Below are positions 1 through 8,212 of a stretch of DNA of 64,000 nucleotides, one piece after another (positions within the stretch are counted from its first letter, which is position 1; the number at the start of each line of letters is the position of its first letter). Location: positions 146,589 through 210,588 of the forward strand of contig NZ_CAMIHB010000004.1 in the NCBI RefSeq assembly GCF_946221635.1, given 5' to 3'. The notes below the pieces were generated by a model, which saw only the letters and a list, made by a program, of their open reading frames with translations, did no database searches and was not told the DNA's origin. Origin of the DNA: an uncultured Rhodoferax sp. Its GTDB lineage: Bacteria > Pseudomonadota > Gammaproteobacteria > Burkholderiales > Burkholderiaceae_C. The position numbers and the translations under genes are program-made.

Positions 1-1
1 G

Positions 2-28
2 CAGACCGTCGCCCAGTTCCTGGCCTGA
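2..28 (+). CDS. 3' end of a gene entering from the left (partial)
   Basis: An open frame enters from the window edge, reads QTVAQFLA and stops at TGA 26-28. Only eight codons are visible, so the product cannot be named. A GC-rich hairpin (GCTCC 46-50 with GGAGC 59-63, extendable) follows and may end its transcript, although no T-run follows it. Confidence 0.3.
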   Translation, partial: QTVAQFLA

Positions 29-100
29 GCCAGCCCCCCCGCCCCGCTCCAGCGCTGCGGAGCAGGGCCGGGGGTTGCGGGCAAACCCCTAGTTACAGCG

Positions 101-116
101 TGGCACGTGGATTGCT
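101..116 (+). promoter_or_regulatory. sigma-54 (RpoN) -24/-12 promoter of the pyrimidine operon
   Basis: The site reads TGGCACG-TGGA-TTGCT, an exact match to the TGGCAC-N5-TTGCW consensus, with GG at 102-103 and GC at 114-115 separated by the obligatory 10 bases. A transcript would begin about 12 bases after the GC, near 127, leaving a short leader before preT. Sigma-54 promoters need an enhancer-binding activator. NtrC under nitrogen limitation is the obvious candidate, but its upstream site would lie outside or at the edge of the window. Confidence 0.85.
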
Positions 117-133
117 AGCATGCAACTCATGAC

Positions 134-149
134 TTGACCAAACGGTCAG
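134..149. promoter_or_regulatory. RutR/TetR-type operator palindrome
   Basis: TTGACCA-AA-CGGTCAG contains a perfect TGACC/GGTCA inverted repeat. It matches 12 of 14 specified bases of the E. coli RutR (pyrimidine-sensing TetR-family) site, TTGACCA-nn-TGGTCAA, as I recall that consensus. It lies just downstream of the predicted start of transcription, where a bound repressor would block transcription. It also occupies the only codons that could extend preT upstream, so the TTG at 134 is unlikely to be a start codon. Confidence 0.65.
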
Positions 150-169
150 TTTTTAAAGGAGTTGCCCGC

Positions 170-1522
170 GTGTCTACCCCCATCCCCTCTTCGGTTGACG
201 TCCGAGCCGGCCGCCTCAGCAGCGAGGAATACGCCGCCCGTTTCGCCGACGCCACCCCGCGCTTCACGCCCTCGCAGGCCTTGCTGGAAGCCGAGCGCTG
301 CCTCTATTGCTACGACGCGCCCTGCGCCACGGCCTGCCCGACCAGCATCGACGTGCCCTCCTTCATCCGCCGCATTGGCGATGGCAACCTGCGCGGTGCG
401 GCCCGCACCATTCTGGAAAGCAACCCGCTGGGCGGCATGTGTGCCCGCGTCTGCCCCACCGAAAACCTGTGCGAGGCCGTCTGCGTGCGCAACACGCAGG
501 AAGACCGGCCCGTCGCCATCGGCCGCCTGCAGCGCCACGCCGTAGACGCGCTCATGGAGAGCGACAAGCCCCAAGTCTTCACGCGTGCCACGCCCACCGG
601 CAAAAAGGTGGCGGTGGTCGGTGCCGGCCCTGCAGGCCTGGCCTGTGCCTACACGCTGGCGCGCAAAGGCCACGACGTGGTGGTGTTCGACGCCCGGCCC
701 AAGGCCGGCGGCCTCAATGAATACGGACTGGCCAGCTACAAGACGCCCGACAACTTTGCCCAGCGCGAAATCGCCTGGCTGCTGGAGATTGGCGGCATCA
801 CCATCCAGCACAACTGGAGGCTGGACACCGTGGCCCAACTCGAAGCCCTGCGCAAGGACTACGCGGCCGTCTTCCTCGGCATGGGCCTGGCCACCACACA
901 GGCGCTGGGTGTGGCCGGTGAATCCCTGCAGGGCGTGCAGGACGCGGTGGACTTCATCGCCACCCTGCGCCAGACCGAAGACAAATCCACCCTGCCCGTG
1001 GGCCGCCGCGTGGTGGTGATCGGCGGCGGCATGACCGCGGTGGACGCCGCGGTGCAGAGCAAGCTGCTGGGTGCCGAAGAGGTGCACATGGTCTACCGCC
1101 GTGGGCCCGAAAGCCTGTCCGCCTCCAAGGCCGAGCAGGAGTGGGCGCAGACCAACGGCGTCACCATCCACCACTGGCTCGCGCCCGTGGAAGTGCTGGG
1201 CGACAGCGGCCACGTGAACGCCATCACCTTTGCCCGCCAGGCCCTGGTCGACGGCAAGCTGCAAGCCACCGGCCAGACCGAAACCTTTGCCGCCGACACC
1301 GTGCTCAAGGCCATCGGCCAGAAGCTGGGCAACCCCGTGCTGGCGGAAGCCGGCCTGACCCTGAGCGGCGGAAAGATTGCCACCGACGCCGTCGGCGCCA
1401 CCAACCTCCAGGGCGTCTGGGCCGGCGGCGACTGCCGTGCCGGCGGGCTGGACCTGACCGTAGAAGCCGTGGACCACGGCAAGCAATCCGCCCTCGCCAT
1501 CCACGCCGCAATCAGCGCCTGA
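170..1522 (+). CDS. preT: Dihydropyrimidine dehydrogenase, NADH/FAD subunit PreT
   Basis: This is the electron-input subunit of the heterodimeric dihydropyrimidine dehydrogenase that reduces uracil and thymine in the cytoplasm. Two cysteine clusters near the N-terminus (C44, C47, C52, C56 and C91, C95, C101, C105) are the iron-sulfur ligands of the DPYD_N domain. A GAGPAGL dinucleotide motif at about residues 151-157 binds FAD, and a second, VVVIGGGMTAVD, binds NAD(P)H in the C-terminal half. I chose the GTG at 170 because AAAGGAG lies 8 bases upstream; the longer TTG frame runs through the operator. It is the first gene of the operon, 30 bases before preA. The 450 residues are full length. 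Confidence 0.93.
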   Translation: MSTPIPSSVDVRAGRLSSEEYAARFADATPRFTPSQALLEAERCLYCYDAPCATACPTSIDVPSFIRRIGDGNLRGAARTILESNPLGGMCARVCPTENLCEAVCVRNTQEDRPVAIGRLQRHAVDALMESDKPQVFTRATPTGKKVAVVGAGPAGLACAYTLARKGHDVVVFDARPKAGGLNEYGLASYKTPDNFAQREIAWLLEIGGITIQHNWRLDTVAQLEALRKDYAAVFLGMGLATTQALGVAGESLQGVQDAVDFIATLRQTEDKSTLPVGRRVVVIGGGMTAVDAAVQSKLLGAEEVHMVYRRGPESLSASKAEQEWAQTNGVTIHHWLAPVEVLGDSGHVNAITFARQALVDGKLQATGQTETFAADTVLKAIGQKLGNPVLAEAGLTLSGGKIATDAVGATNLQGVWAGGDCRAGGLDLTVEAVDHGKQSALAIHAAISA

Positions 1523-1552
1523 ACGCCGCCCGCCCCTACCTGGAGAATCACC

Positions 1553-2860
1553 ATGGCCAATCTGGAAACCACCTTCTGCGGCGTCAAAAGCCCCAACCCC
1601 TTCTGGCTCGCCTCTGCCCCGCCCACCGACAAGGCCTACAACGTCAACCGCGCGTTTGAAGCCGGCTGGGGCGGCGTCGTCTGGAAGACGCTGGGCGAAG
1701 CAGGCCCACCGGTCGTCAACGTCAACGGCCCGCGCTACGGCGCCCTGCTGTCCAACGACCGCCGCCTCATGGGTTTCAACAACATCGAGCTGATCACCGA
1801 CCGCGACCTGGAGCTGAACCTGCGCGAGATCACCGAAGTGAAGCGCAACTGGGCCGACCGCGCGATGATCGTGTCGCTCATGGTGCCCTGTGAAGAAAAG
1901 AGCTGGAAGGCCATCCTGCCGCGCGTGGAAGACACGGGTGCTGATGCGATCGAGCTGAACTTCGGCTGCCCGCACGGCATGAGCGAGCGCGGCATGGGCG
2001 CCGCCGTGGGCCAGGTGCCCGAGTACATCGAGATGGTGACCGCCTGGTGCAAACAGTACAGCAAGCTGCCCGTCATCGTGAAGCTCACGCCCAACATCAC
2101 CGACATCCGCAAACCCGCCCAGGCCGCCAAGCGGGGCGGGGCGGACGCCGTGAGCCTGATCAACACCATCAACTCCATCATGGGCGTGGACCCCTACACG
2201 CTCACCATGTCGCCCAGCACCGGCGGCAAGGGCAGCCACGGCGGCTACTGCGGCCCGGCCGTGAAGCCCATTGCGCTGAATATGGTGGCCGAGATCGCCC
2301 GCGACCCCGCCACCGCCGGCCTGCCCATCAGCGGCATTGGCGGCATTGGCACCTGGCGCGACGCGCTGGACTTCATCGCCCTGGGCTCGGGCACGGTGCA
2401 GGTGTGCACCGCTGCCATGGTCTACGGCTTCAAGATCGTGCAGGAGATGGAGAGCGGCCTGTCCGACTACATGGACGAGATGGGCTTCAAGAGCGTGAGC
2501 GAGATCGTCGGCCGCGCCGTACCCACCGTGAGCGACTGGCGCTACCTCAACCTCAACCACATCAGCAAGGCCGTCATCAACCAGGACAGCTGCATCCAGT
2601 GCGGCCGCTGCCACATTGCCTGCGAAGACACCAGCCACCAGGCCATCACCTTCGAGAAAGACGGCAAGCGCCACTTCGAGGTGAAGGAAGACGAGTGCGT
2701 GGGCTGCAACCTGTGCGTGAACGTCTGCCCCGTGCCCAACACCATCACCATGCGTGACGTCCCCGCAGGCGAGGTGGACCAGCGTACCGGCAAGCCGGTG
2801 AGCCCCGTGCACGCCGACTGGACCACCCACCCCAACAACCCCATGCGCGCCAGCGCCTGA
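1553..2860 (+). CDS. preA: Dihydropyrimidine dehydrogenase, catalytic subunit PreA
   Basis: This catalytic FMN subunit reduces uracil or thymine to the 5,6-dihydro base, the first step of reductive pyrimidine catabolism. The N-terminal three quarters is a dihydroorotate-dehydrogenase-like barrel with the substrate-loop motif NFGCPHGMSERGMG and the FMN phosphate motif ISGIGGIGTW. The C-terminus carries two 4Fe-4S motifs, CIQCGRCHIAC and CVGCNLCVNVCP, that pass electrons from PreT. The position I equate with the catalytic cysteine of mammalian DPD reads Val (GAAVGQ); from memory E. coli PreA is the same, so this is not a defect. 435 residues, ATG preceded by GGAG. Confidence 0.94.
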   Translation: MANLETTFCGVKSPNPFWLASAPPTDKAYNVNRAFEAGWGGVVWKTLGEAGPPVVNVNGPRYGALLSNDRRLMGFNNIELITDRDLELNLREITEVKRNWADRAMIVSLMVPCEEKSWKAILPRVEDTGADAIELNFGCPHGMSERGMGAAVGQVPEYIEMVTAWCKQYSKLPVIVKLTPNITDIRKPAQAAKRGGADAVSLINTINSIMGVDPYTLTMSPSTGGKGSHGGYCGPAVKPIALNMVAEIARDPATAGLPISGIGGIGTWRDALDFIALGSGTVQVCTAAMVYGFKIVQEMESGLSDYMDEMGFKSVSEIVGRAVPTVSDWRYLNLNHISKAVINQDSCIQCGRCHIACEDTSHQAITFEKDGKRHFEVKEDECVGCNLCVNVCPVPNTITMRDVPAGEVDQRTGKPVSPVHADWTTHPNNPMRASA

Positions 2861-2888
2861 GCGGTTGCCGGCGCGGCGTTTAGGCATC

Positions 2889-2937
2889 AAAATGGGTCTT
2901 AGCCCCCGATTTCATTGCGCAAGCAGCTATTGTTTTA
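2889..2937 (+). repeat. Dispersed intergenic repeat family 1, copy a
   Basis: The core TAGCCCCCG (2900-2908) and TGCGCAAGCAGCT (2916-2928) match eight other intergenic copies in this window. It fills most of the preA-hydA gap and runs straight into the hydA ribosome binding site, in the sense direction of hydA. Confidence 0.85.
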
Positions 2938-2947
2938 GGAGCAATTC

Positions 2948-4390
2948 ATGAGCACTCTGTTTATCCGTGGCGGTACGGTGGTCAATGCGGACCGTGCCTT
3001 CAAGGCCGATGTGATCACGCAGGACGGCAAGATCGTGGCCGTGGGTGAGAACCTGCAGGCCCCGGCCGGTGCCACCACGGTGGACGCGGGCGGCCAGTAC
3101 GTCATGCCCGGCGGCATCGACCCGCACACCCACATGCAGCTGCCCTTCATGGGCACGGTGACCATGGACGACTTCTACACCGGCACCGCCGCCGGGCTGG
3201 CGGGCGGCAACACCACCATCATCGACTTCGTCATCCCCGACCCGCAAGAGAACATCATGGACGCCTACCGCAAATGGCGCGGCTGGGCCGAGAAGTCGGC
3301 GTCGGACTACACCTTCCACGTCGCCATCACCTGGTGGAGCGAGCAGGTGCGCCAGGACATGGGCACGCTGGTGCAGCAAGAGGGTGTGAACAGCTTCAAG
3401 CACTTCATGGCCTACAAGAACGCCATCATGTGCGACGACGAAACGCTGGTGAACAGCTTCAAGCGCGCGCTGGAACTGGGCGCCATGCCCACGGTGCACG
3501 CCGAGAACGGCGAACTGGTCTACCTGCTGCAGAAAACCGTGTCGGAGATGGGCATCAAAGGCCCCGAAGGCCACCCGCTGTCGCGCCCGCCCATGGTGGA
3601 GGCCGAAGCCGCCAACCGCGCGATTGCCATTGCCGATGTGCTCAACGTACCCATCTACGTCGTGCACGTGAGCTGCGTGGAAGCGGCCGAGGCGATTGCG
3701 CGTGCGCGTGCCCGCGGCCAGCGCGTGTACGGCGAAGTACTGGCCGGCCACCTGGTGCTGGACGACAGCGTCTACCGCCACCCCGACTTTGCCACCGCTG
3801 CGGCCCACGTCATGAGCCCGCCCTTCCGCCCCAAGGGCAACAGCGAGTTCCTGTGGCGCGGCCTGCAAAGCGGCAACCTGCACACCACGGCCACCGACCA
3901 CTGCACCTTCTGCGCCGCGCAAAAGGCCGCGGGCAAAGACGACTTCACCAAAATCCCCAACGGCTGCGGTGGCGTGGAAGAGCGCCTGGCCGTGATCTGG
4001 GACGAAGGCGTGAACACCGGCCGCCTCACGCCCAGCGAGTTTGTGGCCGTGACCTCCGCCAACACCGCCAAGCTGTTCAACATCTACCCGCAAAAGGGCA
4101 GCGTGTCCGTGGGCGCAGATGCCGACCTCGTGGTGTGGGACCCCGCGGGCACCAAGACCCTGTCGGTCAAGACGCAGCACAGCAAGGGCGACTTCAACAT
4201 CTTCGAAGGCCGCCAGGTCAAGGGCATCCCCAGCCACACCATCAGCCAGGGTGAGCTGGTCTATGTGCAGGGTGACCTGCGCGCTGTGAAGGGCAAGGGC
4301 CGCTACCTCAAGCGCCCCGCCTTTAGCGACAACTTTGCTGCCAGCCGCCTGCGCGCCGAGACGCTGGCCCCCACCGCCGTAAAACGCTAA
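2948..4390 (+). CDS. hydA: Dihydropyrimidinase (D-hydantoinase)
   Basis: It hydrolyses 5,6-dihydropyrimidines to N-carbamoyl-beta-amino acids, the second step of the pathway; such enzymes also open hydantoins. It is a cyclic amidohydrolase of 480 residues, the usual length. The metal motif DPHTHMQ lies near residue 58, the carboxylatable lysine is in the segment FKHFMAYKNAIM near residue 150, and further histidines are at VVHVSC and in the DHCTF region. AGGAG is correctly placed before the ATG. It is co-directional with preTA and the next hydrolase, so all four steps to a beta-amino acid are encoded together. Confidence 0.93.
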   Translation: MSTLFIRGGTVVNADRAFKADVITQDGKIVAVGENLQAPAGATTVDAGGQYVMPGGIDPHTHMQLPFMGTVTMDDFYTGTAAGLAGGNTTIIDFVIPDPQENIMDAYRKWRGWAEKSASDYTFHVAITWWSEQVRQDMGTLVQQEGVNSFKHFMAYKNAIMCDDETLVNSFKRALELGAMPTVHAENGELVYLLQKTVSEMGIKGPEGHPLSRPPMVEAEAANRAIAIADVLNVPIYVVHVSCVEAAEAIARARARGQRVYGEVLAGHLVLDDSVYRHPDFATAAAHVMSPPFRPKGNSEFLWRGLQSGNLHTTATDHCTFCAAQKAAGKDDFTKIPNGCGGVEERLAVIWDEGVNTGRLTPSEFVAVTSANTAKLFNIYPQKGSVSVGADADLVVWDPAGTKTLSVKTQHSKGDFNIFEGRQVKGIPSHTISQGELVYVQGDLRAVKGKGRYLKRPAFSDNFAASRLRAETLAPTAVKR

Positions 4391-4405
4391 GCCGGAGTAC
4401 ACCCC

Positions 4406-5665
4406 ATGACCACCGCAACCGATATCGACATCTCCAAAGTCCGCATCAACGGCGAGCGCCTCTGGGCTTCGCTCATGGAGCTGGCGCAGATTGGCGCCAC
4501 GCCCAAGGGCGGCGTCTGCCGCCTGACGCTGACCGACCTGGACAAGCAGGGCCGCGACCTGGTGCTGGGCTGGGCGCGTGACGCCGGCATGACCGTCACC
4601 ATCGACAAGATCGGCAACGGCTTCATGCGCCGCGCCGGGCGCAACAACAGCCTGCCGCCCATCATGACCGGCAGCCACATCGACACCCAGCCCACGGGCG
4701 GCAAGTTCGACGGCAATTACGGCGTGCTGGCCGGCATCGAGGTGGTGCGCACGCTGAACGACCTGGGCATTGAGACCGAAGCGCCCATCGAGGTTGCCTT
4801 CTGGACCAACGAAGAAGGCTCGCGCTTTGTGCCGGTGATGATGGGCTCGGGCGTGTTTGCCAAGGCCTTCACGCTGGAGCATGCCTATGCCGCGACGGAC
4901 ACGGAAGGCAAGAGCGTGAAGGGCGAGCTGGAACGCATCGGCTACATCGGCGACCAGGAGCCCGGCGACCACCCGATTGGCGCGTACTTCGAGACGCACA
5001 TCGAACAAGGCCCGGTGCTGGAAGACAACGACGTGACCATTGGCGTGGTGAGCGGCGTGCTGGGCATCCGCTGGTTTGACTGCACCGTGACCGGCATGGA
5101 AGCCCACGCCGGCCCCACGCCCATGGGCCTGCGCAAGGACGCCATGCTGGCCGCCACGCGCATCATGCAAGACGTGGTGGCCGCCGCCCACCGCCACCCG
5201 CCGCATGGCCGTGGCACCGTGGGCATGGTGCAGGTGTTCCCCAACAGCCGCAACGTGATCCCCGGCCGCGTGAAGTTCAGCATTGATTTGCGCAACGCCA
5301 CCGACGCGCTGGTGGACCAGATGGCCGACGAGGTGAAAGCCTTTGCTGCCAAAGTGGGCCAGGAGCACGGTGTGGACGTGAAGATCGAAATGGTCTCCAG
5401 CTACAACGCCATCCAGTTCCACGAGAACTGCGTGGACGCCGTAGGCCGCGCCGCCAAGAAGCTGGGCTACAGCAACATGCCCGCCGTCTCAGGCGCCGGC
5501 CACGACGCCGTGTACATGGCCAAGCTGGCCCCCAGCGGCATGATCTTCATCCCCTGCAAGGATGGCATCAGCCACAACGAGATTGAGGATGCGAAACCGG
5601 AGCACATCACGGCGGGATGCAATGTGCTGTTGCATGCGATGTTAGAGAGGGCTGGGGTGGTATAG
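4406..5665 (+). CDS. Zn-dependent beta-ureidopropionase / N-carbamoyl amino acid hydrolase (M20 family)
   Basis: This M20-family amidase is predicted to remove the carbamoyl group from N-carbamoyl-beta-alanine, the last step of the operon, releasing CO2, ammonia and beta-alanine. Visible metal-site motifs are TGSHIDTQPTGGKFDG, NEEGSRF and HIEQGPVLE, and the dimerisation-lid motif is MEAHAGPTPMG. Length (419 residues) is typical. The family also contains allantoate amidohydrolase and L-carbamoylases, so the substrate is inferred from the preTA-hydA context. The last 129 bases have a diverged second copy at 7493-7621. Confidence 0.88.
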   Translation: MTTATDIDISKVRINGERLWASLMELAQIGATPKGGVCRLTLTDLDKQGRDLVLGWARDAGMTVTIDKIGNGFMRRAGRNNSLPPIMTGSHIDTQPTGGKFDGNYGVLAGIEVVRTLNDLGIETEAPIEVAFWTNEEGSRFVPVMMGSGVFAKAFTLEHAYAATDTEGKSVKGELERIGYIGDQEPGDHPIGAYFETHIEQGPVLEDNDVTIGVVSGVLGIRWFDCTVTGMEAHAGPTPMGLRKDAMLAATRIMQDVVAAAHRHPPHGRGTVGMVQVFPNSRNVIPGRVKFSIDLRNATDALVDQMADEVKAFAAKVGQEHGVDVKIEMVSSYNAIQFHENCVDAVGRAAKKLGYSNMPAVSGAGHDAVYMAKLAPSGMIFIPCKDGISHNEIEDAKPEHITAGCNVLLHAMLERAGVV

Positions 5666-5692
5666 CCACCTAACACCCGCAGACATCACACA

Positions 5693-5724
5693 AACCCGCA
5701 CGGCGCAGGCCTTGCGGGTTTTTT
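5693..5724 (+). terminator. Rho-independent terminator of the pyrimidine operon
   Basis: A perfect 8-bp stem AACCCGCA (5693-5700) / TGCGGGTT (5713-5720) with a 12-base loop runs into a T tract ending at 5724. It lies 28 bases after the hydrolase stop and separates the operon from the rhomboid gene. Confidence 0.88.
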
Positions 5725-5795
5725 CTTGGAGGCGGAGTTCGTCGTTCTACACTCAGCTACCGCCGGATACCCCGGCGAGGGAGCACAAGAACACC

Positions 5796-7469
5796 ATGGA
5801 CCAAACGCCGTCTTTCACACCCCCTGCAGAGCACTTCCAAGCCTCCAAAAAGAGTACGCTGAACACAACCCGCATTTGGCTATGGGTGGGTGGTGCCATT
5901 GCTATCGCAATTCCCAGCGCCACCGGTAAAAATGGCGTCAGCTGGTTTGTGGTGCTCTTCATGCTGGGCTTTTTTGCCCTGCTGGATTGGTTTCTGCGCT
6001 CCCAAATGCACAAGGGGCAGGCCTTTGTCAGCGTGGATGCACTGGGCATCGCTTCCCCCGCCTTCCCTGGGAAGACCAAGCGCTACGAGTGGGCCCACAT
6101 CGCGGAGATCACACTCACTCGGGTGCAAAACGCGCCCATGCTGCAACTGGTCTTGCGGCCTTCTTCCGGCCATCTAGACAAGCGCAGCTTCTGGAATGGT
6201 CAGAATCCCGCCCGCCCTGCATTGCCGCTCTCCGCATTGGACGAAGCACAGCACGGCGCTTTGCTCCAGGCCATTGAACGACAGCGACACGGCCAGGCCC
6301 CGCATGCTGCCTTACCCGCCATCGAAGACCAGCTGGCGCAGGAAAAGGAATTCCACGCGCAGCTCAAGGCCCTGGCACCCATCCCCTGGTTGACCTATGG
6401 GCTGATCGCCATCAATGCAGCCGTATGGCTTGTCACACTGGGTTATGGCGCAGGGTTTGCTGGTACCCCAGCGGAACTGCTCTTGCGCTGGGGCGGCAAT
6501 GCCGCATCGGAGGTGCAGCGCGGGGAATGGTGGCGTATGGCCAGCGCCTTGTTCCTACACAGCGGTTTGATGCACGTGGCGCTGAATATGCTGGGCCTCT
6601 ATAGCGCCGGGGTCACCGTCGAGCGCATCTACGGCCACCGCCTGTTTGCGCTGGTCTATCTTGGTTCCGGCCTCATGGGCAGCGCCTTGAGCCTGCACTT
6701 CAGCGCCCAAGGCGGGGTATCCGTGGGGGCCTCCGGAGCAGTCTTCGGGGTCATGGGCGCCCTGCTGGTGGGCTTTCTGCAGCACCGCGACAAGCTGCCC
6801 AAGACCCTGGGCAAGCAGACGCTGAGCGGTGCAGGCTTCTTCATCCTGTATTCCTTGGCGCAGGGGTTTGCCAAGCCCGGCATCGACAACGCCGCCCATG
6901 TGGGCGGCCTGCTGGCCGGCTGCATGCTGGCCTACGTGCTGCCGGAACGCCTGGATCTGGAAAAGTTTGTACGCACCTATAAAACACGCGGCCTGCTCTG
7001 CTTGGTCATCGCACTAGGGACTGCGGCCGGTGTGGCCGGCATGGCGCCCACAGCGCGGGTGGACCAGCGAGCGACGCTGGACTTGGCATCGGGCATGCGC
7101 GCGATGGTAGAGGCCATGCAGGCCCTGCAGGACGAAGCGCAGCAGGTAGAGAAAGGAACGCTCTCCCCGCGCGAATCGGACACCCGCAGCCGCACCGTCT
7201 TCGCCCCCAGAATGCGCCAAGTGCTTGCCGAACTCTCCAAGATCAAACTGGCAGACACAGATCCCCGTAAGCCCTTGTTAAAAGATGCCACACGCATGAC
7301 AGAACTGCTGCTGGAATCTCTGGCCATGGAATCCGTATTCCCCGAGGGAAGCGACAAACCACAACCAGCAGACACGCAACGCGCGGCAGAAATATCCAAA
7401 GAACTCACCGCCATATCGAAACACTTTGCCGCCATGCAGGCAAGCGAACAGAGCGACAAGAAACGCTAA
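5796..7469 (+). CDS. Rhomboid-family intramembrane serine protease with N- and C-terminal extensions
   Basis: Rhomboids cleave transmembrane segments inside the inner membrane. The catalytic serine is in SVGASGAVFG, the catalytic histidine in NAAHVGGLLAG, and the accessory HxxxN-type motif in LMHVALNMLGLYSAG. Two hydrophobic segments near the N-terminus and a roughly 130-residue polar C-terminal tail rich in charged residues flank the six-helix core, so the protein (557 residues from ATG 5796, preceded by GAGGGAG) is longer than a minimal rhomboid. It starts after a terminator, is unrelated in function to the pyrimidine operon and is followed by a broken second copy of that operon's last gene. 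This marks it as inserted cargo. Confidence 0.85.
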   Translation: MDQTPSFTPPAEHFQASKKSTLNTTRIWLWVGGAIAIAIPSATGKNGVSWFVVLFMLGFFALLDWFLRSQMHKGQAFVSVDALGIASPAFPGKTKRYEWAHIAEITLTRVQNAPMLQLVLRPSSGHLDKRSFWNGQNPARPALPLSALDEAQHGALLQAIERQRHGQAPHAALPAIEDQLAQEKEFHAQLKALAPIPWLTYGLIAINAAVWLVTLGYGAGFAGTPAELLLRWGGNAASEVQRGEWWRMASALFLHSGLMHVALNMLGLYSAGVTVERIYGHRLFALVYLGSGLMGSALSLHFSAQGGVSVGASGAVFGVMGALLVGFLQHRDKLPKTLGKQTLSGAGFFILYSLAQGFAKPGIDNAAHVGGLLAGCMLAYVLPERLDLEKFVRTYKTRGLLCLVIALGTAAGVAGMAPTARVDQRATLDLASGMRAMVEAMQALQDEAQQVEKGTLSPRESDTRSRTVFAPRMRQVLAELSKIKLADTDPRKPLLKDATRMTELLLESLAMESVFPEGSDKPQPADTQRAAEISKELTAISKHFAAMQASEQSDKKR

Positions 7470-7492
7470 TCAGGAGCGCCGTAGCCGCTGAC

Positions 7493-7621
7493 GGAATGAT
7501 CTTCATCCCCCGCAAGGACGGCATCAGCCACAATGAGATTGAAGACGCGAAGCCGGAACACATCACAGCGGGGTGCAATGTGTTGCTGCATGCGATGTTG
7601 GAACGGGCTGGGGTGGTTTGA
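7493..7621 (+). pseudogene. Remnant: 3' end of a second N-carbamoyl hydrolase gene
   Basis: These 129 bases align without gaps to 5537-5665, the last 43 codons of the hydrolase. I count 18 base differences, of which 15 are synonymous, one changes Cys to Arg and two alter the stop codon (TAG to TGA). The pattern shows that the fragment evolved as a functional coding sequence before being truncated. It is not a recent tandem slip. No promoter or 5' part is present, and the sequence upstream (7470-7492) is unrelated. Confidence 0.85.
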
Positions 7622-7650
7622 CTGGCCACAGGGAGAGGAATATGAGGTGG

Positions 7651-7696
7651 ATTGGCCTCTATCCCTCGTATTCATTGCGCAAGATGCTCCTGACTT
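7651..7696 (+). repeat. Dispersed intergenic repeat family 1, copy b (degenerate)
   Basis: ATTGGCCTCTATCCCTCG followed by ATTGCGCAAGATGCTCCTG matches the 5' half and core of family 1 with several changes. It is the only recognisable element in 7622-7936. The rest of that stretch holds no gene I can support. Confidence 0.65.
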
Positions 7697-7936
7697 GGTA
7701 GCTAATCAGGGTTTAAAGATGGTCATATGTATAGCTGAATAGCTCTTCTACGCTTTGATTGCGTTTGCTAGGCGAGTTGCTAACTCCTTTGTGCCAATCG
7801 AAGACTTCAGTGCAACCCTAACGATAAGACGGGGGCAGTAATCGTAGACCGACTAAAGGTGCCCCGTGTGGCGACTCTGCACAGCGCTGACTTGTGGAAA
7901 TGCCTGGACAAGCGCTTACTGGAATTTTCTAGTTCT

Positions 7937-7953
7937 TTGGCAAATTTTGCCAA
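7937..7953. promoter_or_regulatory. Palindromic operator before the parD-like gene
   Basis: TTGGCAAA-T-TTTGCCAA is a perfect 17-bp palindrome ending 19 bases before the antitoxin start codon. ParD-type ribbon-helix-helix antitoxins autorepress at such palindromes. The assignment is inference from position. Confidence 0.6.
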
Positions 7954-7972
7954 GCCATCTAAAATTTCAGAC

Positions 7973-8212
7973 ATGAGCACCATGAACATTTCACTGCCTG
8001 ACGGCCTCAAGGAGTTTGTTGATACGCAAGTCGGTTCGCGCGGCTTTGGCACCAGCAGCGAGTACGTGCGTGAGCTGATCCGCAAGGACCAAGACCGTCA
8101 GCAATTGCGTGGTCTGCTACTGGCCGGAGCCCAATCTGCCCCCACTAAACCTGTCGACGCGGCTTACTTCGATGGCCTGCGCAAACGCATCACCAGCAAG
8201 AAAAGCAAGTGA
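7973..8212 (+). CDS. parD: ParD-like ribbon-helix-helix antitoxin
   Basis: A 79-residue protein with an N-terminal MetJ/Arc-type strand (MNISLPDGLKEFVD) followed by the helix-turn-helix region GTSSEYVRELIRKD, typical of ParD antitoxins that bind DNA and neutralise ParE. The C-terminal half, including AAYFDGLRKRI, would wrap the toxin. I start at ATG 7973, not at the upstream GTG, because homology begins there and the upstream palindrome then lies in the leader. The stop overlaps the toxin start (GTGA), indicating coupled translation. Confidence 0.88.
   Translation: MSTMNISLPDGLKEFVDTQVGSRGFGTSSEYVRELIRKDQDRQQLRGLLLAGAQSAPTKPVDAAYFDGLRKRITSKKSK

Noticed and set aside
134..169. Upstream TTG start for preT adding 12 residues
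   Set aside because: It lies inside the operator palindrome, just after the predicted transcription start, and lacks a ribosome site; GTG 170 has AAAGGAG at good spacing.
146..5422. Very long minus-strand open frames (over 800 codons) across preT-preA and hydA-hydrolase
   Set aside because: They are the antisense shadow of high-GC coding genes, with Ala/Gly/His-rich translations, no domains and no ribosome sites.
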